DNA from: Acidimicrobiaceae bacterium
GTDB lineage: Bacteria > Actinomycetota > Acidimicrobiia > Acidimicrobiales > Aldehydirespiratoraceae
NCBI GenBank assembly: GCA_009837445.1
Contig: VXTM01000047.1
Span: forward strand, 136,437 to 191,157
DNA: 54,721 bases
Direction: 5' to 3'
In this document: positions 7,601 through 17,200 of the stretch, piece by piece
Layout of the letters: each line of letters opens with the position of its first letter
Numbering within the stretch: position 1 is the first letter of the stretch
Made by a program: the position numbers and the translations under genes
The notes under the pieces: model-generated
The model's database searches: none
What the model saw: only the letters and a program-made list of their open reading frames with translations
What the model was told of the DNA's origin: nothing

Positions 7601-8353
7601 ATGGATCTTGCCGGCCGGACGGCCCTGGTCACCGGGGGAGCCAAGCGGGTCGGCCGGGGCATCACCCTGACCCTGGCCCGGGCCGGCGCCAACGTGGTGA
7701 TCAACTACAACACCTCGGCCGACGAGGCCCGCCGCACCACCGCCGACGCCGAGGCCCTGGGGGTGCAGGCCCTACCGGTGAAGGCCGACGTGACCGACGA
7801 CAGCCAGGTCCAGGCCATGGTCGCCGCAGCGACGGAGCGCTTCGGCACGATCGACGTGCTCGTCAACAACGCCTCCACCTTCGCCCTCGGCCCCTTCCCG
7901 ACTGATGACCTCACCGTGTGGCACCGCTCGATCGACACCCTCGTGCATGGCCCCTTCTACTGCGCCAACCGGGTGGCGCCGGTAATGCTGGCCAACGGAG
8001 GCGGCGTGATCGTGAGCATCGGCGATCTGAGCGCGTTTGAGCCCTGGCCCGGGTTCGCCGGCCATGCCGTCGGCAAGGGGGCGATCATCTCGCTTACCCG
8101 CCAGTTGGCCCTGGAGCTGGCGCCCACCGTCAGGGCCAACGCGGTCGTGCCCGGTCCCGCTCTGCGCCCGGCCGACTACGACGAGGACACCTACCAGCGG
8201 GTGGCCGACGAGACGCTGGTCGGCCGGTGGGGCACGCCCGAGGAGATGGGCCAGGCGGTCCGGTTCCTCGTCGAGGCCGACTACATAACTGGCGAGGTCA
8301 TCACCGTGGACGGCGGCCAGCGTTACGGGCACCGCAAGCACGCCCACGGCTGA
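7601..8353 (+). CDS. Pteridine-reductase-like SDR with substituted catalytic tyrosine
   Basis: A 250-residue SDR with the [10 protein letters not shown] nucleotide motif; TG-x3-R-x-G is the hallmark of pteridine reductase (PTR1/FolM-like) enzymes. NNAS is at about residue 88 and the C-terminus has [16 protein letters not shown]. Thirteen residues before the catalytic-Tyr position stands Asp (SIGDLSAF), as in PTR1. The catalytic position itself is His (GHAVGK) rather than Tyr, with the Lys kept. Pteridine or folate reduction is therefore uncertain. The start at ATG 7601 follows a TACTCT hexamer by 4 nt. It may be leaderless and probably does not share a transcript with the next gene, 187 bp away. 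Confidence 0.8.
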   Translation: MDLAGRTALVTGGAKRVGRGITLTLARAGANVVINYNTSADEARRTTADAEALGVQALPVKADVTDDSQVQAMVAAATERFGTIDVLVNNASTFALGPFPTDDLTVWHRSIDTLVHGPFYCANRVAPVMLANGGGVIVSIGDLSAFEPWPGFAGHAVGKGAIISLTRQLALELAPTVRANAVVPGPALRPADYDEDTYQRVADETLVGRWGTPEEMGQAVRFLVEADYITGEVITVDGGQRYGHRKHAHG

Positions 8354-8454
8354 AGTCCGGTCGACGTCGCATGAGGCCGAGTGGCTAGGCGAGCGAATCC
8401 GGCTCATACGGGCGAGGCCGTGGCCCGAGCGGCCCGTGAGCGCAGCGAACAAGA

Positions 8455-8470
8455 GCGGGGAACACCCCGC
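8455..8470 (+). terminator. Possible short hairpin after the SDR, no T-tract
   Basis: A perfect 6-bp G/C stem (GCGGGG / CCCCGC) with a 4-nt AACA loop lies about 100 bp after the SDR stop and 70 bp before the next gene. There is no following T-run, so terminator function is weakly supported. The rest of the 8354-8540 gap shows nothing I can name. Confidence 0.25.
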
Positions 8471-8540
8471 CGCGACGCGACCGGTCTGCGCCTACCCGCG
8501 CATGGCGGCGCAATCCCTGACGTGGTTGCCTGAGACTGTC

Positions 8541-9515
8541 ATGGTTGCCGCCGGGGTCCACATCGTGCCGCTGATGCCGGCGGAGGACGTCATCTCGGTG
8601 GCGGTGGAGGCCGAGCGACTCGGATACGACTACTGCCTGGTGGCCGACGAGGGGTTCCATCCTGATGTCTACGCCTGTCTGGGTGCCATCGCCAGGGCCA
8701 CCGAACGGATCACTCTGGGCGTGTTGACCAACGGCTATACCCGCCATCCGGCCGTGACCGCCGCGGCCGCGGCCACCGTCAACGAGTTGTCGGGCGGGCG
8801 GCTCGTGGTCGTCCTGCTGGCCGGAGGATCGATGGTGCTGAGCCCGATGGGGATCAAGCGGGCCCGGCCGGCCCGGGTGGTGGCCGACACTCTGGAGGTG
8901 CTCAAGGCGCTGTGGTCGGGCCGGGAGGTGAGCTGGAGGGGTGAGACGTGCTCCCTCGACCGAGCCCAGCTCGGTATGGGACCCCTGTCCATCCCGATCT
9001 GGATCGCGAGCCGGGGCCCGCGCCTGCTCGAGCTGGCCGGCCAGCAGGCCGACGGCGTCGTTCTCACCGTCAAGCCCGACCTAGGAGCGGCCCTTAACCT
9101 CGTGGAGGCCGCCGCCGCGGCCGCGGGTCGGCGTGAGCCGAGCCGCTACTACCTCGGCCGGATCTGCTACACGCCCGAGTTGCTGGAGGGTCAGCGCCGC
9201 ACCCTGTCGTTCGTGCTGATGGACTCGCCCCGGCGGGTGCTGGAGTCGCTGGGCCTGGCTCCCGACGAGATCGAGGTGGTGGAGCACGCCGCGGCCAGCA
9301 ACCAGCCCGGACTGGTGGACGGGCTGGTGACCGGCGATCTGCTTCGGCGGTACCAGGTGTCGGGATCGTCCGAGGAGTGCCGGATCGAGGTGGAGCGTCT
9401 GGCTCGCGACCACGGCCTGTCGGGTGTCCTGATCGACGCCCTGTCGTCCGAACTCGACGAGAACCTGGCGGTGCTGGCCGACTCGCTGCCCATCATCGCC
9501 GGGGCGCGGCCCTAG
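8541..9515 (+). CDS. LLM-class flavin/F420-dependent oxidoreductase
   Basis: A 324-residue luciferase-like protein, best read from ATG 8541 (VAAGVHIVPLMPAEDV); ATG 8502 would add 13 residues of low quality. It contains AERLGYDYCLVADEGF, ITLGVLTNGYTRHP, GGRLVVVLLAGGS and IPIWIASRGPRLLELAGQQADGVVL, the normal order for methylene-tetrahydromethanopterin-reductase-like and F420-dependent sugar-phosphate dehydrogenase-like proteins. The substrate is unknown. It lies 9 bp upstream of an aldolase and a sugar kinase on the same strand, so a role in the same catabolic route is likely. The cofactor, F420 or flavin, cannot be decided from the sequence alone. Confidence 0.8.
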   Translation: MVAAGVHIVPLMPAEDVISVAVEAERLGYDYCLVADEGFHPDVYACLGAIARATERITLGVLTNGYTRHPAVTAAAAATVNELSGGRLVVVLLAGGSMVLSPMGIKRARPARVVADTLEVLKALWSGREVSWRGETCSLDRAQLGMGPLSIPIWIASRGPRLLELAGQQADGVVLTVKPDLGAALNLVEAAAAAAGRREPSRYYLGRICYTPELLEGQRRTLSFVLMDSPRRVLESLGLAPDEIEVVEHAAASNQPGLVDGLVTGDLLRRYQVSGSSEECRIEVERLARDHGLSGVLIDALSSELDENLAVLADSLPIIAGARP

Positions 9516-9518
9516 ATT
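9513..9518 (+). promoter_or_regulatory. -10 hexamer, probable internal leaderless promoter of the aldolase-kinase genes
   Basis: TAGATT, whose TAG is also the stop codon of the upstream oxidoreductase, lies 6 nt before ATG 9525. The aldolase, kinase and dehydrogenase genes may thus be transcribed separately from the oxidoreductase. Confidence 0.45.
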
Positions 9519-9524
9519 CTGTTT

Positions 9525-10304
9525 ATGGCCTCCCGGAGTCTCGACCGCATTTTCGGCGCCGACGGGCGCGCGGTGATCATCGCCCTGGACCACGGGCTCA
9601 TCGACGGCCCCTGCCCCGGCTTCGAGCGGCCCGGCGACACGATCGCGGCCGTGGTGGCGGGCGGTCCCGACGCCATCTTGACCTCCTACGGGATCGCCGC
9701 AAGGTTCGCGGCCGAGTTGGAGGGGGTCGGGCTCATCCTCCGCAGCGACGGCTCCGAGAGCAACCTCGGCGCGCCCAGCACCGGCTCGGTGGGGCAGTTC
9801 TTCGGGGTCGAGGACGCGCTCCGGGTCGGAGCCGACGCCTTGGCGGTGACCGCCTTGCCGGGATCGGTGGCGGAGGCGGCCACACTGCGCAACCTGGCCC
9901 GCACCATCAGCGAGGCCCATCGATCGGACCTGCCGGTTATGGCCGAGATGGTGCCCGGTGGGTTCGACTCTCCCCCCGAGCTGCGGGGCCCCGACGCGGT
10001 GGCCTTCGCAGCACGGCTGGGAGCCGAGCTGGGAGCCGACTTCATCAAGGCTCCCTACTGCGAGGACTTTTCCCGGGTCACCTCTTCGACCTTCGCGCCG
10101 GTGGTGATCCTGGGAGGCTCCAAGGGGTCGGAGGCCGCCACCCTGGCCAACATCTCCGACGCGGTCGATGCGGGCGCGGCCGGCGTGGCCATGGGCCGCA
10201 ACGTGTTCCAGAGCGAGAATCCCACGGCCATGGCCAGGGCCGTCGCCGCGGTGGTGCACGACGGTGCCAGTGTCGAGGACGCCATCGCAATCCTCGGAGG
10301 ATGA
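9525..10304 (+). CDS. Class I aldolase of the DhnA/LsrF family
   Basis: A 259-residue TIM-barrel aldolase. It opens [29 protein letters not shown], whose ALDHG motif marks the DhnA/DeoC/LsrF family. The Schiff-base lysine is probably that of [12 protein letters not shown] near residue 183, followed by VVILGGSKG and a phosphate-binding [13 protein letters not shown] motif. Family members cleave fructose 1,6-bisphosphate or related ketose phosphates, or act on phosphorylated AI-2. The FGGY kinase immediately downstream (5-bp gap) would supply a phosphorylated substrate. The specific substrate is not known. Confidence 0.82.
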   Translation: MASRSLDRIFGADGRAVIIALDHGLIDGPCPGFERPGDTIAAVVAGGPDAILTSYGIAARFAAELEGVGLILRSDGSESNLGAPSTGSVGQFFGVEDALRVGADALAVTALPGSVAEAATLRNLARTISEAHRSDLPVMAEMVPGGFDSPPELRGPDAVAFAARLGAELGADFIKAPYCEDFSRVTSSTFAPVVILGGSKGSEAATLANISDAVDAGAAGVAMGRNVFQSENPTAMARAVAAVVHDGASVEDAIAILGG

Positions 10305-10308
10305 CCCG

Positions 10309-11550
10309 GTGAGCGCGGCCGGGTCCGAAGGCAGACTCGGTGGCTCCACGACAGAGGTTGTCTTGGGATTGGACACCGGCACCACCTCGGCCAAGGCCCA
10401 TGCCGTGGACCGGTCGGGCCGGATCCTGGCCACCGCCAACTCGGACCCGATCGCCACCCGCTCGACGCCGGAGGGTGGCAGCGAGCAGGATCCCGACGAG
10501 ATCTGGCAGGCGGTGGCCGCTGCGAGCCGATCCGCAGCCGGGGCGCTGGGAGCGGGCGTCAGGGTGGCCGCGCTGGCGGTGGCCGCCCAGAGCGGCTCGG
10601 TGATCCCAGTAGAGCCCAACGGCCGTGCCACGAGGGCCGTCACCTGGATGGACACCCGGTCCCAGGCCGTGGTGGAGAGTTGGTCCCCCGATGTTGCCGA
10701 GCGGATCAGGGCCGTCAGCGGCTGGGCACCCGCGCCGGGGGCCGGCCTGCCGACCATCGCCTGGCTGCAGGCGGGCAGTCCGGGTCAAGGCGGGGAGGGG
10801 AGTCCAGTCCCTGTGGACCGCTGGGCGTCGGTGGACGACTACCTCATGTTCTGCCTGACGGGGCAGTGGGACACCAACCCGTCCAACGCGGCTGGAATGC
10901 AGCTGATGGATATCGGAACCTGCAGTTGGAGCCCGGAGCTGTGCCGCCTCGCCGGCATCGATCAGGGTGCGCTGTCGCCGATCCGGGAGTCCGGCACGGT
11001 CGCAGGAGCGCTGACCGGCGAGGCCGCGGCCGCGCTGGGCCTGGAGGCCGGCACGCCCGTGGTAGTGGGCGGCCACGATCAGGCCTGCGCCGCTCTGGGG
11101 CTGGGTGTGGCCGACCCTGGCGACCTGTTCCTGTCGGCCGGCACGGCGTGGGTGTTGACGCTCGTCACCGATCATGCAGACGTCGCGGCCCTTCCCCCCG
11201 GCCTGAACCTCAGCCCCCACGTGGTGGTCGGACGCTGGAGCGCGTCCACGAACCTGGGCGGGTTGGGAGCGCTGATCGCCCAGAGTCCGCCCGAGCGTGC
11301 TGCAGCCGTGTTCGAGACCTGCGCGCGCAAGGTGGGCGAAGCACTCGAAGCGGCCGGTGAGATGGCTGCCGGTGGCGCGGCCATGGTCGTGGTGGGGGGT
11401 GGGACCCGCTTCGGCGAGCTGATCGAGATGATCGCCGACGCCACCGACCGGCCTGTGGTCACGCGTCCCGACGCCAGCTGGCCCGCGGTGGGAGCGGCCC
11501 GGCTGGCGGCAGCAGCTCTAGGGTGGACGGCCCCAGAGGCCGAAGGGTAG
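10309..11550 (+). CDS. FGGY-family carbohydrate kinase
   Basis: A 413-residue kinase read from GTG 10309, 8 nt after GGAGG in the end of the aldolase gene. The ATPase core is clear: [17 protein letters not shown] (phosphate 1), AVTWMDTRS, the [14 protein letters not shown] segment with the catalytic-type Asp, LSAGTAWVL, and a C-terminal VVVGGGTRF adenosine-binding motif. At 413 residues it is shorter than typical FGGY kinases (about 480-520). The shortening seems to fall in variable insertions, because all main motifs remain. It would phosphorylate a ketose, polyol or AI-2-like substrate for the adjacent aldolase; which one is unknown. Confidence 0.85.
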   Translation: MSAAGSEGRLGGSTTEVVLGLDTGTTSAKAHAVDRSGRILATANSDPIATRSTPEGGSEQDPDEIWQAVAAASRSAAGALGAGVRVAALAVAAQSGSVIPVEPNGRATRAVTWMDTRSQAVVESWSPDVAERIRAVSGWAPAPGAGLPTIAWLQAGSPGQGGEGSPVPVDRWASVDDYLMFCLTGQWDTNPSNAAGMQLMDIGTCSWSPELCRLAGIDQGALSPIRESGTVAGALTGEAAAALGLEAGTPVVVGGHDQACAALGLGVADPGDLFLSAGTAWVLTLVTDHADVAALPPGLNLSPHVVVGRWSASTNLGGLGALIAQSPPERAAAVFETCARKVGEALEAAGEMAAGGAAMVVVGGGTRFGELIEMIADATDRPVVTRPDASWPAVGAARLAAAALGWTAPEAEG

Positions 11551-11563
11551 ACGCAGAAGCATC

Positions 11564-12571
11564 GTGACCGGACCAGTCGTGGCCATAACCATCGGGCAGT
11601 CCCACTACCGGCGGATGTTCAGCGCTGCGGCCCTCGACGACCTCTCGGCCGCGGCCGAGATCGCGCACCATGCCGGCGACGAGCCGGCTGGCAAGCAGGA
11701 CCTGCTGACTGTGCTTGCCGAGGCCGACGCCTGCATCACCGGCTGGGGAGTGGCCCAACTCGACGCCGACGTGGTGGCGGCCGCGCCCCGGCTGGGGCAC
11801 ATGGCCCACATGGGCGGCAGCGTGAAGCGGTTCGTGTCCGAAGCGGTATGGGAGCGAGGCATCCGGGTCACCAGCGCGGCCATCACGCTGGCCCGGGACG
11901 TGGCCGAGACCACCCTCGGCCTGATGATCGTGGGCCGCAAGCGGATCTGGCCTCTGGGAAACCATGTGCGTGACGGCGGGTGGCGGGACCACGCCGTATG
12001 GGACCGGTGGGACGCTCGGGAGCTCCACCGTTCCACCGTGGGCCTGGTCGGCGCGGGCAACGTCGGCCGCCACGTGATCGAGCTGCTCGCTCCGTTCTCG
12101 GTGACCATCCTGGTTGCCGATCCCTATCTCAGTGACGGCGAGGCTGAATCGCTCGGAGTGGAGAGGGTCGAGCTCGTGGAGCTAATGGATCGGAGCGATG
12201 TCGTGTCGATCCACGCCCCCGAGACCGCCCAGACCCGGCGCATGATCGGCGCCGGAGAGTTGAGCCGGCTCGGTGACGGCGCCGTACTGATCAACACGGC
12301 CCGGGGCGGCATCATCGACGAGGCGGCCCTCATCGACGAGTTGGCCACCGGCCGCATCTTTGCCTTCCTGGATGTGACCGACCCCGAGCCCCCTGCACCG
12401 GACAGCCCACTGAGGCACCTTGAGAACGCGGTTGTCACCCCCCACATTGCGGGGTGCATCGACAACTGCCACCGGATGGGGGAGTTGGCCGTCGAGGAGG
12501 TCTGCCGCTACCTGGCCGGCCGACCGGCCGTCAACGAGATCCGACCCGACATGTTCGACCGGATCGCCTGA
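11564..12571 (+). CDS. D-isomer-specific 2-hydroxyacid dehydrogenase
   Basis: A 335-residue NAD-dependent dehydrogenase from GTG 11564. The Rossmann motif is GLVGAGNVGRHVIE near residue 160, followed by VADPYLSDGE, the catalytic Arg in NTARGGIIDE, the Glu region DVTDPEPP and the catalytic His in TPHIAG. The N-terminal catalytic lobe is divergent, although MAHMGGSVKRF fits the substrate loop. The family interconverts 2-keto acids and D-2-hydroxy acids such as glycerate, hydroxypyruvate or sugar acids. It follows the FGGY kinase by 13 bp and probably acts in the same pathway, for example on a keto acid released by the aldolase. Confidence 0.85.
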   Translation: MTGPVVAITIGQSHYRRMFSAAALDDLSAAAEIAHHAGDEPAGKQDLLTVLAEADACITGWGVAQLDADVVAAAPRLGHMAHMGGSVKRFVSEAVWERGIRVTSAAITLARDVAETTLGLMIVGRKRIWPLGNHVRDGGWRDHAVWDRWDARELHRSTVGLVGAGNVGRHVIELLAPFSVTILVADPYLSDGEAESLGVERVELVELMDRSDVVSIHAPETAQTRRMIGAGELSRLGDGAVLINTARGGIIDEAALIDELATGRIFAFLDVTDPEPPAPDSPLRHLENAVVTPHIAGCIDNCHRMGELAVEEVCRYLAGRPAVNEIRPDMFDRIA

Positions 12572-12593
12572 GACCGGTTGGCGTCCCTGCCGG

Positions 12594-13373
12594 TTAGCTG
12601 AGCACGAGGCCGCCGTCGACCTCGATGGCCTGGCCGGTGAGGTAGCGGGCGTCGTCGCTGGCCAGGAAGGCCACGACTCCGGCGATCTCCTCCGGCCGGG
12701 CCAGCCGCTTGAGAGCGGTGTCGTTGGCCCGCATGTCCAGCCACTCCTCGGCGGTCATCCCGAGGGTGGCCCCGACCTCGCCGGCAACCTTGCGCACCAT
12801 GTCGGTGAGGGTGTTGCCCGCGCACACCGCGTTGACGGTGATGCCGTGCGGGCCCAGCTCCATAGCGGCCGAGCGGGTGATGCCCACCACCCCGCTCTTG
12901 GTTCCCGAGTACTCGGCCGAGTAGGGCCAGCTCGTCTTGGCCGCCATGGACGCGATGTTGATGATCGAGCCCCGGCCCTGGGTGGTCATTACCGGCGCGG
13001 CCAGGCTGTTGGAGACGAGGACCCCGGTCAGGTTGACGGCCACGATGTCCTCCCACCGGTCGAGAGGGATCTCGGCCAGGGGTCCGCCGACGTAGATCCC
13101 GGCGCAGGCGACGAGCACGTCGATGCGCCCCCACGCCCCCTTGACGAACTCGAACGCGCCGTGCTGGTCGGCCCGCGACCGCACGTCGCAGGGCAACGCC
13201 AGCGCCTCGACCCCCTCGGCCCGCGCCGCTGCGGCGGTGGCCTCGTTACCGGCGTCGTTGATGTCGAGACAGGCGATCCAGGCCCCTTCGGCGGCGAACC
13301 GCTGCGCCGTGGCCGCCCCGATCCCGGTGGCCGATCCAGTGATCACCACCACCTGGTTCTCGAACCGTCTCAT
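12594..13373 (-). CDS. Short-chain dehydrogenase/reductase, FabG-like
   Basis: A 259-residue classical SDR with TGSATGIG near residue 13, CAGIYVGG in place of NAG, a catalytic Ser in NIASMAA, YSGTK, and the C-terminal GQAIEVDGG. It converges on the hydroxyacid dehydrogenase with a 22-bp gap. It starts at ATG 13373 with a -10 hexamer 6 nt upstream, and lies downstream of cysQ on the same strand. A role oxidising a polyol or sugar in the adjacent catabolic cluster is possible, but convergent orientation makes this only a guess. Confidence 0.88.
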   Translation of the reverse strand: MRRFENQVVVITGSATGIGAATAQRFAAEGAWIACLDINDAGNEATAAAARAEGVEALALPCDVRSRADQHGAFEFVKGAWGRIDVLVACAGIYVGGPLAEIPLDRWEDIVAVNLTGVLVSNSLAAPVMTTQGRGSIINIASMAAKTSWPYSAEYSGTKSGVVGITRSAAMELGPHGITVNAVCAGNTLTDMVRKVAGEVGATLGMTAEEWLDMRANDTALKRLARPEEIAGVVAFLASDDARYLTGQAIEVDGGLVLS

Positions 13374-13379
13374 CGGGCG

Positions 13380-13385
13380 ACCCTA
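13380..13385 (-). promoter_or_regulatory. -10 hexamer, probable leaderless promoter of the FabG-like SDR
   Basis: TAGGGT on the minus strand, 6 nt before ATG 13373. Confidence 0.5.
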
Positions 13386-13422
13386 CCAACGCGGCCACCG
13401 AGCGCTGGCCGTCGGGCGCCGG

Positions 13423-14187
13423 TCACGAGGCCGCCAGCGCGGCCAGGACCGGGCCGGCCAGCTCGGGCCGGCAGATCACCAAGTCGGGCAGGTAGGGGTC
13501 GGGCTGGTTGTAGCGCAGGTCGGTGCCGTCGAGCCGGCTCACCGCGCATCCGGCCGCGGCGGCCACCGCGGCCGGCGCGCAGGAGTCCCACTCGTACTGG
13601 CCGCCGGCATGGACATAGAGGTCGGCTTCGCCCCGGACCACGGCCATGGCCTTGGCACCGGCCGAGCCCAGAGGCGCCACGTCGGCGCCGAGGGCGGCAG
13701 CCACAACGTCGGCCTGCTGGGGCGGGCGGGAACGCGACACCACCAGCCGCGGCGGCCCGGGCCGGGCCTCCGGAAGCCGGGGCGGATCGGCCGTCGACAG
13801 GGTGAGCCCGAGCGCAGGCAGGGCCACCGCGCCGGCCACCGGGCGTTCGGCGACGACCAGCGCCACATGCACGGCCCAGTCGGTGCGACCTGGCTCGGAG
13901 TACTCCCGGGTGCCGTCGAGTGGGTCGACGATCCACACCCGCTCGGCGTCGAGCCGGGAGGTGTCGTCGGCGCCCTCCTCCGACAGCACTGCGTCGGCCG
14001 GCCGGACCGCGGCCAGCTCGCTCACGAGCAGTTCGTGCGCCTGGCGGTCGCCCTCGGCCCGCACGACCGCCGCGGGCGCGCCCTGGGCAACCAGCCGAGC
14101 CCGCAGCGTGACCAGCAGCTCTCCGGCGCGGCGGGCTAGGTCCGCTGCCAGGCGGTGATCGTCGACGGAGCGACGCTCAGCGCTCAA
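13423..14187 (-). CDS. cysQ: 3'(2'),5'-bisphosphate nucleotidase / inositol monophosphatase family, CysQ
   Basis: A 254-residue member of the lithium-sensitive FIG phosphatase superfamily. It has SEEGADD (first metal ligand Glu), the core VWIVDPLDGTREYSEPGRTDWAVHVAL (DPxDGT motif) and a C-terminal YEWDSCAPAAVAAAAG (WD-x3-P-A motif). The 'GRTDWAVHVAL' extension after DPLDGT matches mycobacterial CysQ rather than a plain inositol phosphatase. CysQ removes PAP, a by-product of sulfate assimilation. The start used is TTG 14187; no strong ribosome binding site is visible, so the N-terminus is uncertain. It is 53 bp downstream of kgd on the same strand. Confidence 0.82.
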   Translation of the reverse strand: MSAERRSVDDHRLAADLARRAGELLVTLRARLVAQGAPAAVVRAEGDRQAHELLVSELAAVRPADAVLSEEGADDTSRLDAERVWIVDPLDGTREYSEPGRTDWAVHVALVVAERPVAGAVALPALGLTLSTADPPRLPEARPGPPRLVVSRSRPPQQADVVAAALGADVAPLGSAGAKAMAVVRGEADLYVHAGGQYEWDSCAPAAVAAAAGCAVSRLDGTDLRYNQPDPYLPDLVICRPELAGPVLAALAAS

Positions 14188-14240
14188 CGACCTGCGGGCG
14201 GTGGGTGGCCTTCATCGAACGGAGGGTCGGAGCACGTGGC

Positions 14241-17200
14241 TCAGGCCAGCACCGCGGCTTCGAGAAGGTCCTGCTGCTCCTGCGCGTGGACGGTGGGGCT
14301 GCCGCCGGCCGGGCTGCCCGACTCGGGACGGCTAACCCGGCGGATCTCGTAGTCGTCCCCGTGGGCCTCGTAGAGCCGTCCCTTGATCCCGTTCCAGGCG
14401 CCCATGTTCTCGGGCTCCTCCTGCAGCCAGACGATCTCGGTGGCGTTGGGGTACCGGCGAAGCTCGTAGTCCACCGCGCCGTACGGCCACGGGAAGAGCT
14501 GCTCCACCCGGCACACCGCGAGGGGGGCGTTGCGCTCGTCGCGCAGTTCCATGGCTGCGTAGCCCACCTTGCCGCTGCAGAAGACGACTCTGGTGACCGC
14601 CTCCGCATCGAGGGTGCCCGCTTCGGCTGCGGGGTCGCCCAGCACCTCCTCGAAGGTTCCCGACGACAGGTGGTCGACCTTGGTCCGGGCGGCCTTGGAC
14701 CGCAGCAGCGACTTGGGCGTGAACACGATCATGGGCTTGCGGACCCGGTGGATCATCTGCCGGCGTAGCAGATGGAAGTACTGCCCCGCGGTAGTGGGCT
14801 GGCAGACGTGCATGTTGTCCTCTGCGGCCAGCGTCAGGAAGCGCTCGATACGGGCCGATGAGTGCTCTGGGCCTTGGCCCTCCATGCCGTGGGGCAGCAG
14901 GAGGACGATCCCGCAGTGCTGGCCCCACTTGTCCTCGGCCGCTACCAGGAACTGGTCGATGATGATCTGGGCACCGTTCGCGAAGTCGCCGAACTGGGCC
15001 TCCCACATGACGAGCGCCTCGGGCTTGGCCACCGCATAGCCGTACTCGAAGCCCAGCGCGGCGTACTCCGACAGCAGGGAGTCGTAGATCCACAGGTCGG
15101 CGTCGTGCGCGCACAGCGCGGCCAGCGGCACGTACTCCTCGCCGGTCAGGTAGTCCACCAGTGTCGAGTGCCGGTGCGAGAACGTCCCCCGGCGGCTGTC
15201 CTGGCCGCTGAGCCGGACGGGGGTGTTCTCCATGAGCAGCGATCCGAAGGCCATCGCCTCGCCCAGGCCCCAGTCGAAGTCGCCGGCGCGGAACATCTTG
15301 TTGCGCTGCTCGAACTGCCTGGCCAGCTTGGGGTGGATGGTGAAGCCCTCCGGCACCGTGTTCAGCGCCTGGTAGATGCGCTCCACCGTCACCGAGTCGA
15401 TGGAGGTGCGAACGTGGGGAAGGACGCCCATCGGCTCCGGCGGCCGCCGGGCCCGGACGTTGTGGCCACCAGCGGCGTCGCGGGTCTCGTCGAGAGCGGC
15501 CTGGAGCTGCTCGCGGAACTCGGCCAGAGAGGCGTCGGCCTCCTCCGCGGTGATGTCGCCGCGCTTGAGCAGCGACTCGCGGTACTGGGTGCGGACAGTG
15601 GGTTTGGCGTCGATGCGGCGGTACATGTCCGGCAGCGTGTAGCTGGGGTCGTCGCCCTCGTTGTGCCCGTGGCGCCGGTAGCAGATCATGTCGATCACGG
15701 CGTCCTTGTTGAACCGCTGCCGGTATGCGAAGGCCAGGCGGGCGGCCCGAACGCAGGCCTCGGGGTCGTCGCCGTTCACATGGAAGATCGGCGCGCCCAC
15801 CATCTTGGCCACGTCGGTGGAGTACTGGGTGGAGCGGGCCGCGTCCGGGGTGGTGGTGAACCCGAGCTGGTTGTCGATGACCAGATGGATCGTGCCGCCG
15901 ACGCGGTACCCCCTGATGAGGCTCAGGTTGAACGTCTCGGCCACCACGCCCTGGCCCGCGAAGGCGGCGTCGCCATGGATCAGCAACGGCATCACCGGGT
16001 AGGGGCCGTAGGTGCTCTCGGGCGGGATGTTGTCCATCCGGGCCCGGGCCATGCCCACGACCACCGGATCGACCGCCTCGAGGTGGGAGGGGTTGGCCGC
16101 CATCTCGACCAGCAGGTGCTTGCCCGACGGGCTCTCGTAGGCGCCGATCTGTCCCAGGTGGTACTTGACGTCGCCGCTGCCCTGGATCTGGTCCTCGGTG
16201 ATGGCCCCCTCGAACTCCTTGAACAGCTCGTGGTAGCTCTTGCCCACCAGGTTGACGAGCACGTTCAGCCGGCCCCGGTGGGCCATGCCCATCACCACCT
16301 CTGCCAGGGGCTCGTCGGCCGCGCATGTCAGCACCGCGTCCAGCAGCGGGATGGTCGATTCGGCTCCCTCCAGTCCGAAGCGCTTCTGGCCCACGTACTT
16401 GGTCCCGAGGAAGCTGCTGACGGCCTCGGCCGCGTTGAGCTGGCTGAGGATGCGGCGCTGGTCCTCACCGGAGAGGGTGGTGTCGGCCCCCTCAATCTGC
16501 TCCTGGATCCACCTCTTCTCCTCGGGCTCCTGGATGTGCATGTACTCCACGCCGACGGTTCGGCAGTAGGCGTCGCGCAGCACGCCCAGCAGGTCGCCGA
16601 GCTTCATCCGGCGGGTCCCGCCCACGGTGGCGTATATGCCGGTCGCGCTGCCGGTCAGGAACTCCCGGTCCAGGTCCCAGATGGTCAGCCCGTAGGTGGC
16701 CGGGTCAAGCTCAGCGTGCATCTGGGGAGCCTCGTCCCGCAGCGGGTTGAGGTCGGCGATCAGATGGCCCCGCACCCGGTATTGGTTGATGAGCTGGTTG
16801 ACCTTGGCCTGCTTCTCGAGCATGGCCGCCTCGCGGTCCACCGGGTTGAAGTCGCGGCGCCACTCGACCGCCGAGTAGGGGATGTGCAGCGCCCGGAACG
16901 CGCTGTCGTAGAAGCCGTCGGTGCCCAGCAGCAGGTCGTGAACCCTCTGCAGGAACAGTCCCGACTCCGCGCCCTGGATCACGCGGTGGTCGTAGGTGCT
17001 GCTGATCGTCACCAGCTTGCTCACGCCGAGATCGGCCAGCAGCGACGGGTCGGCGGCCTCGTACTCGGTGGGGAAGGCCAGCGCTCCGACCCCGACGATG
17101 GTCCCTTGCCCGGTCATCAACCGGGGCACGGACTGCTGCGTGCCGATCGTGCCCGGGTTGGTGATGGTGACAGTCACGCCCCGCATGTCGTCCGCGGTCA

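Noticed and set aside
8375..8445. tRNA-like stretch resembling a Ser/Leu D-arm (GGCCGAGTGGCTAGGCG).
   Set aside because: No anticodon arm, no GGTTCGAATC-type T-arm and no 7-bp acceptor stem could be paired around it.
9081..10757. A 558-codon minus-strand open frame across the LLM oxidoreductase, aldolase and kinase genes.
   Set aside because: It is a shadow of strongly supported plus-strand genes; its composition is low-complexity Arg/Gly/Pro/Gln and it has no recognisable domain.
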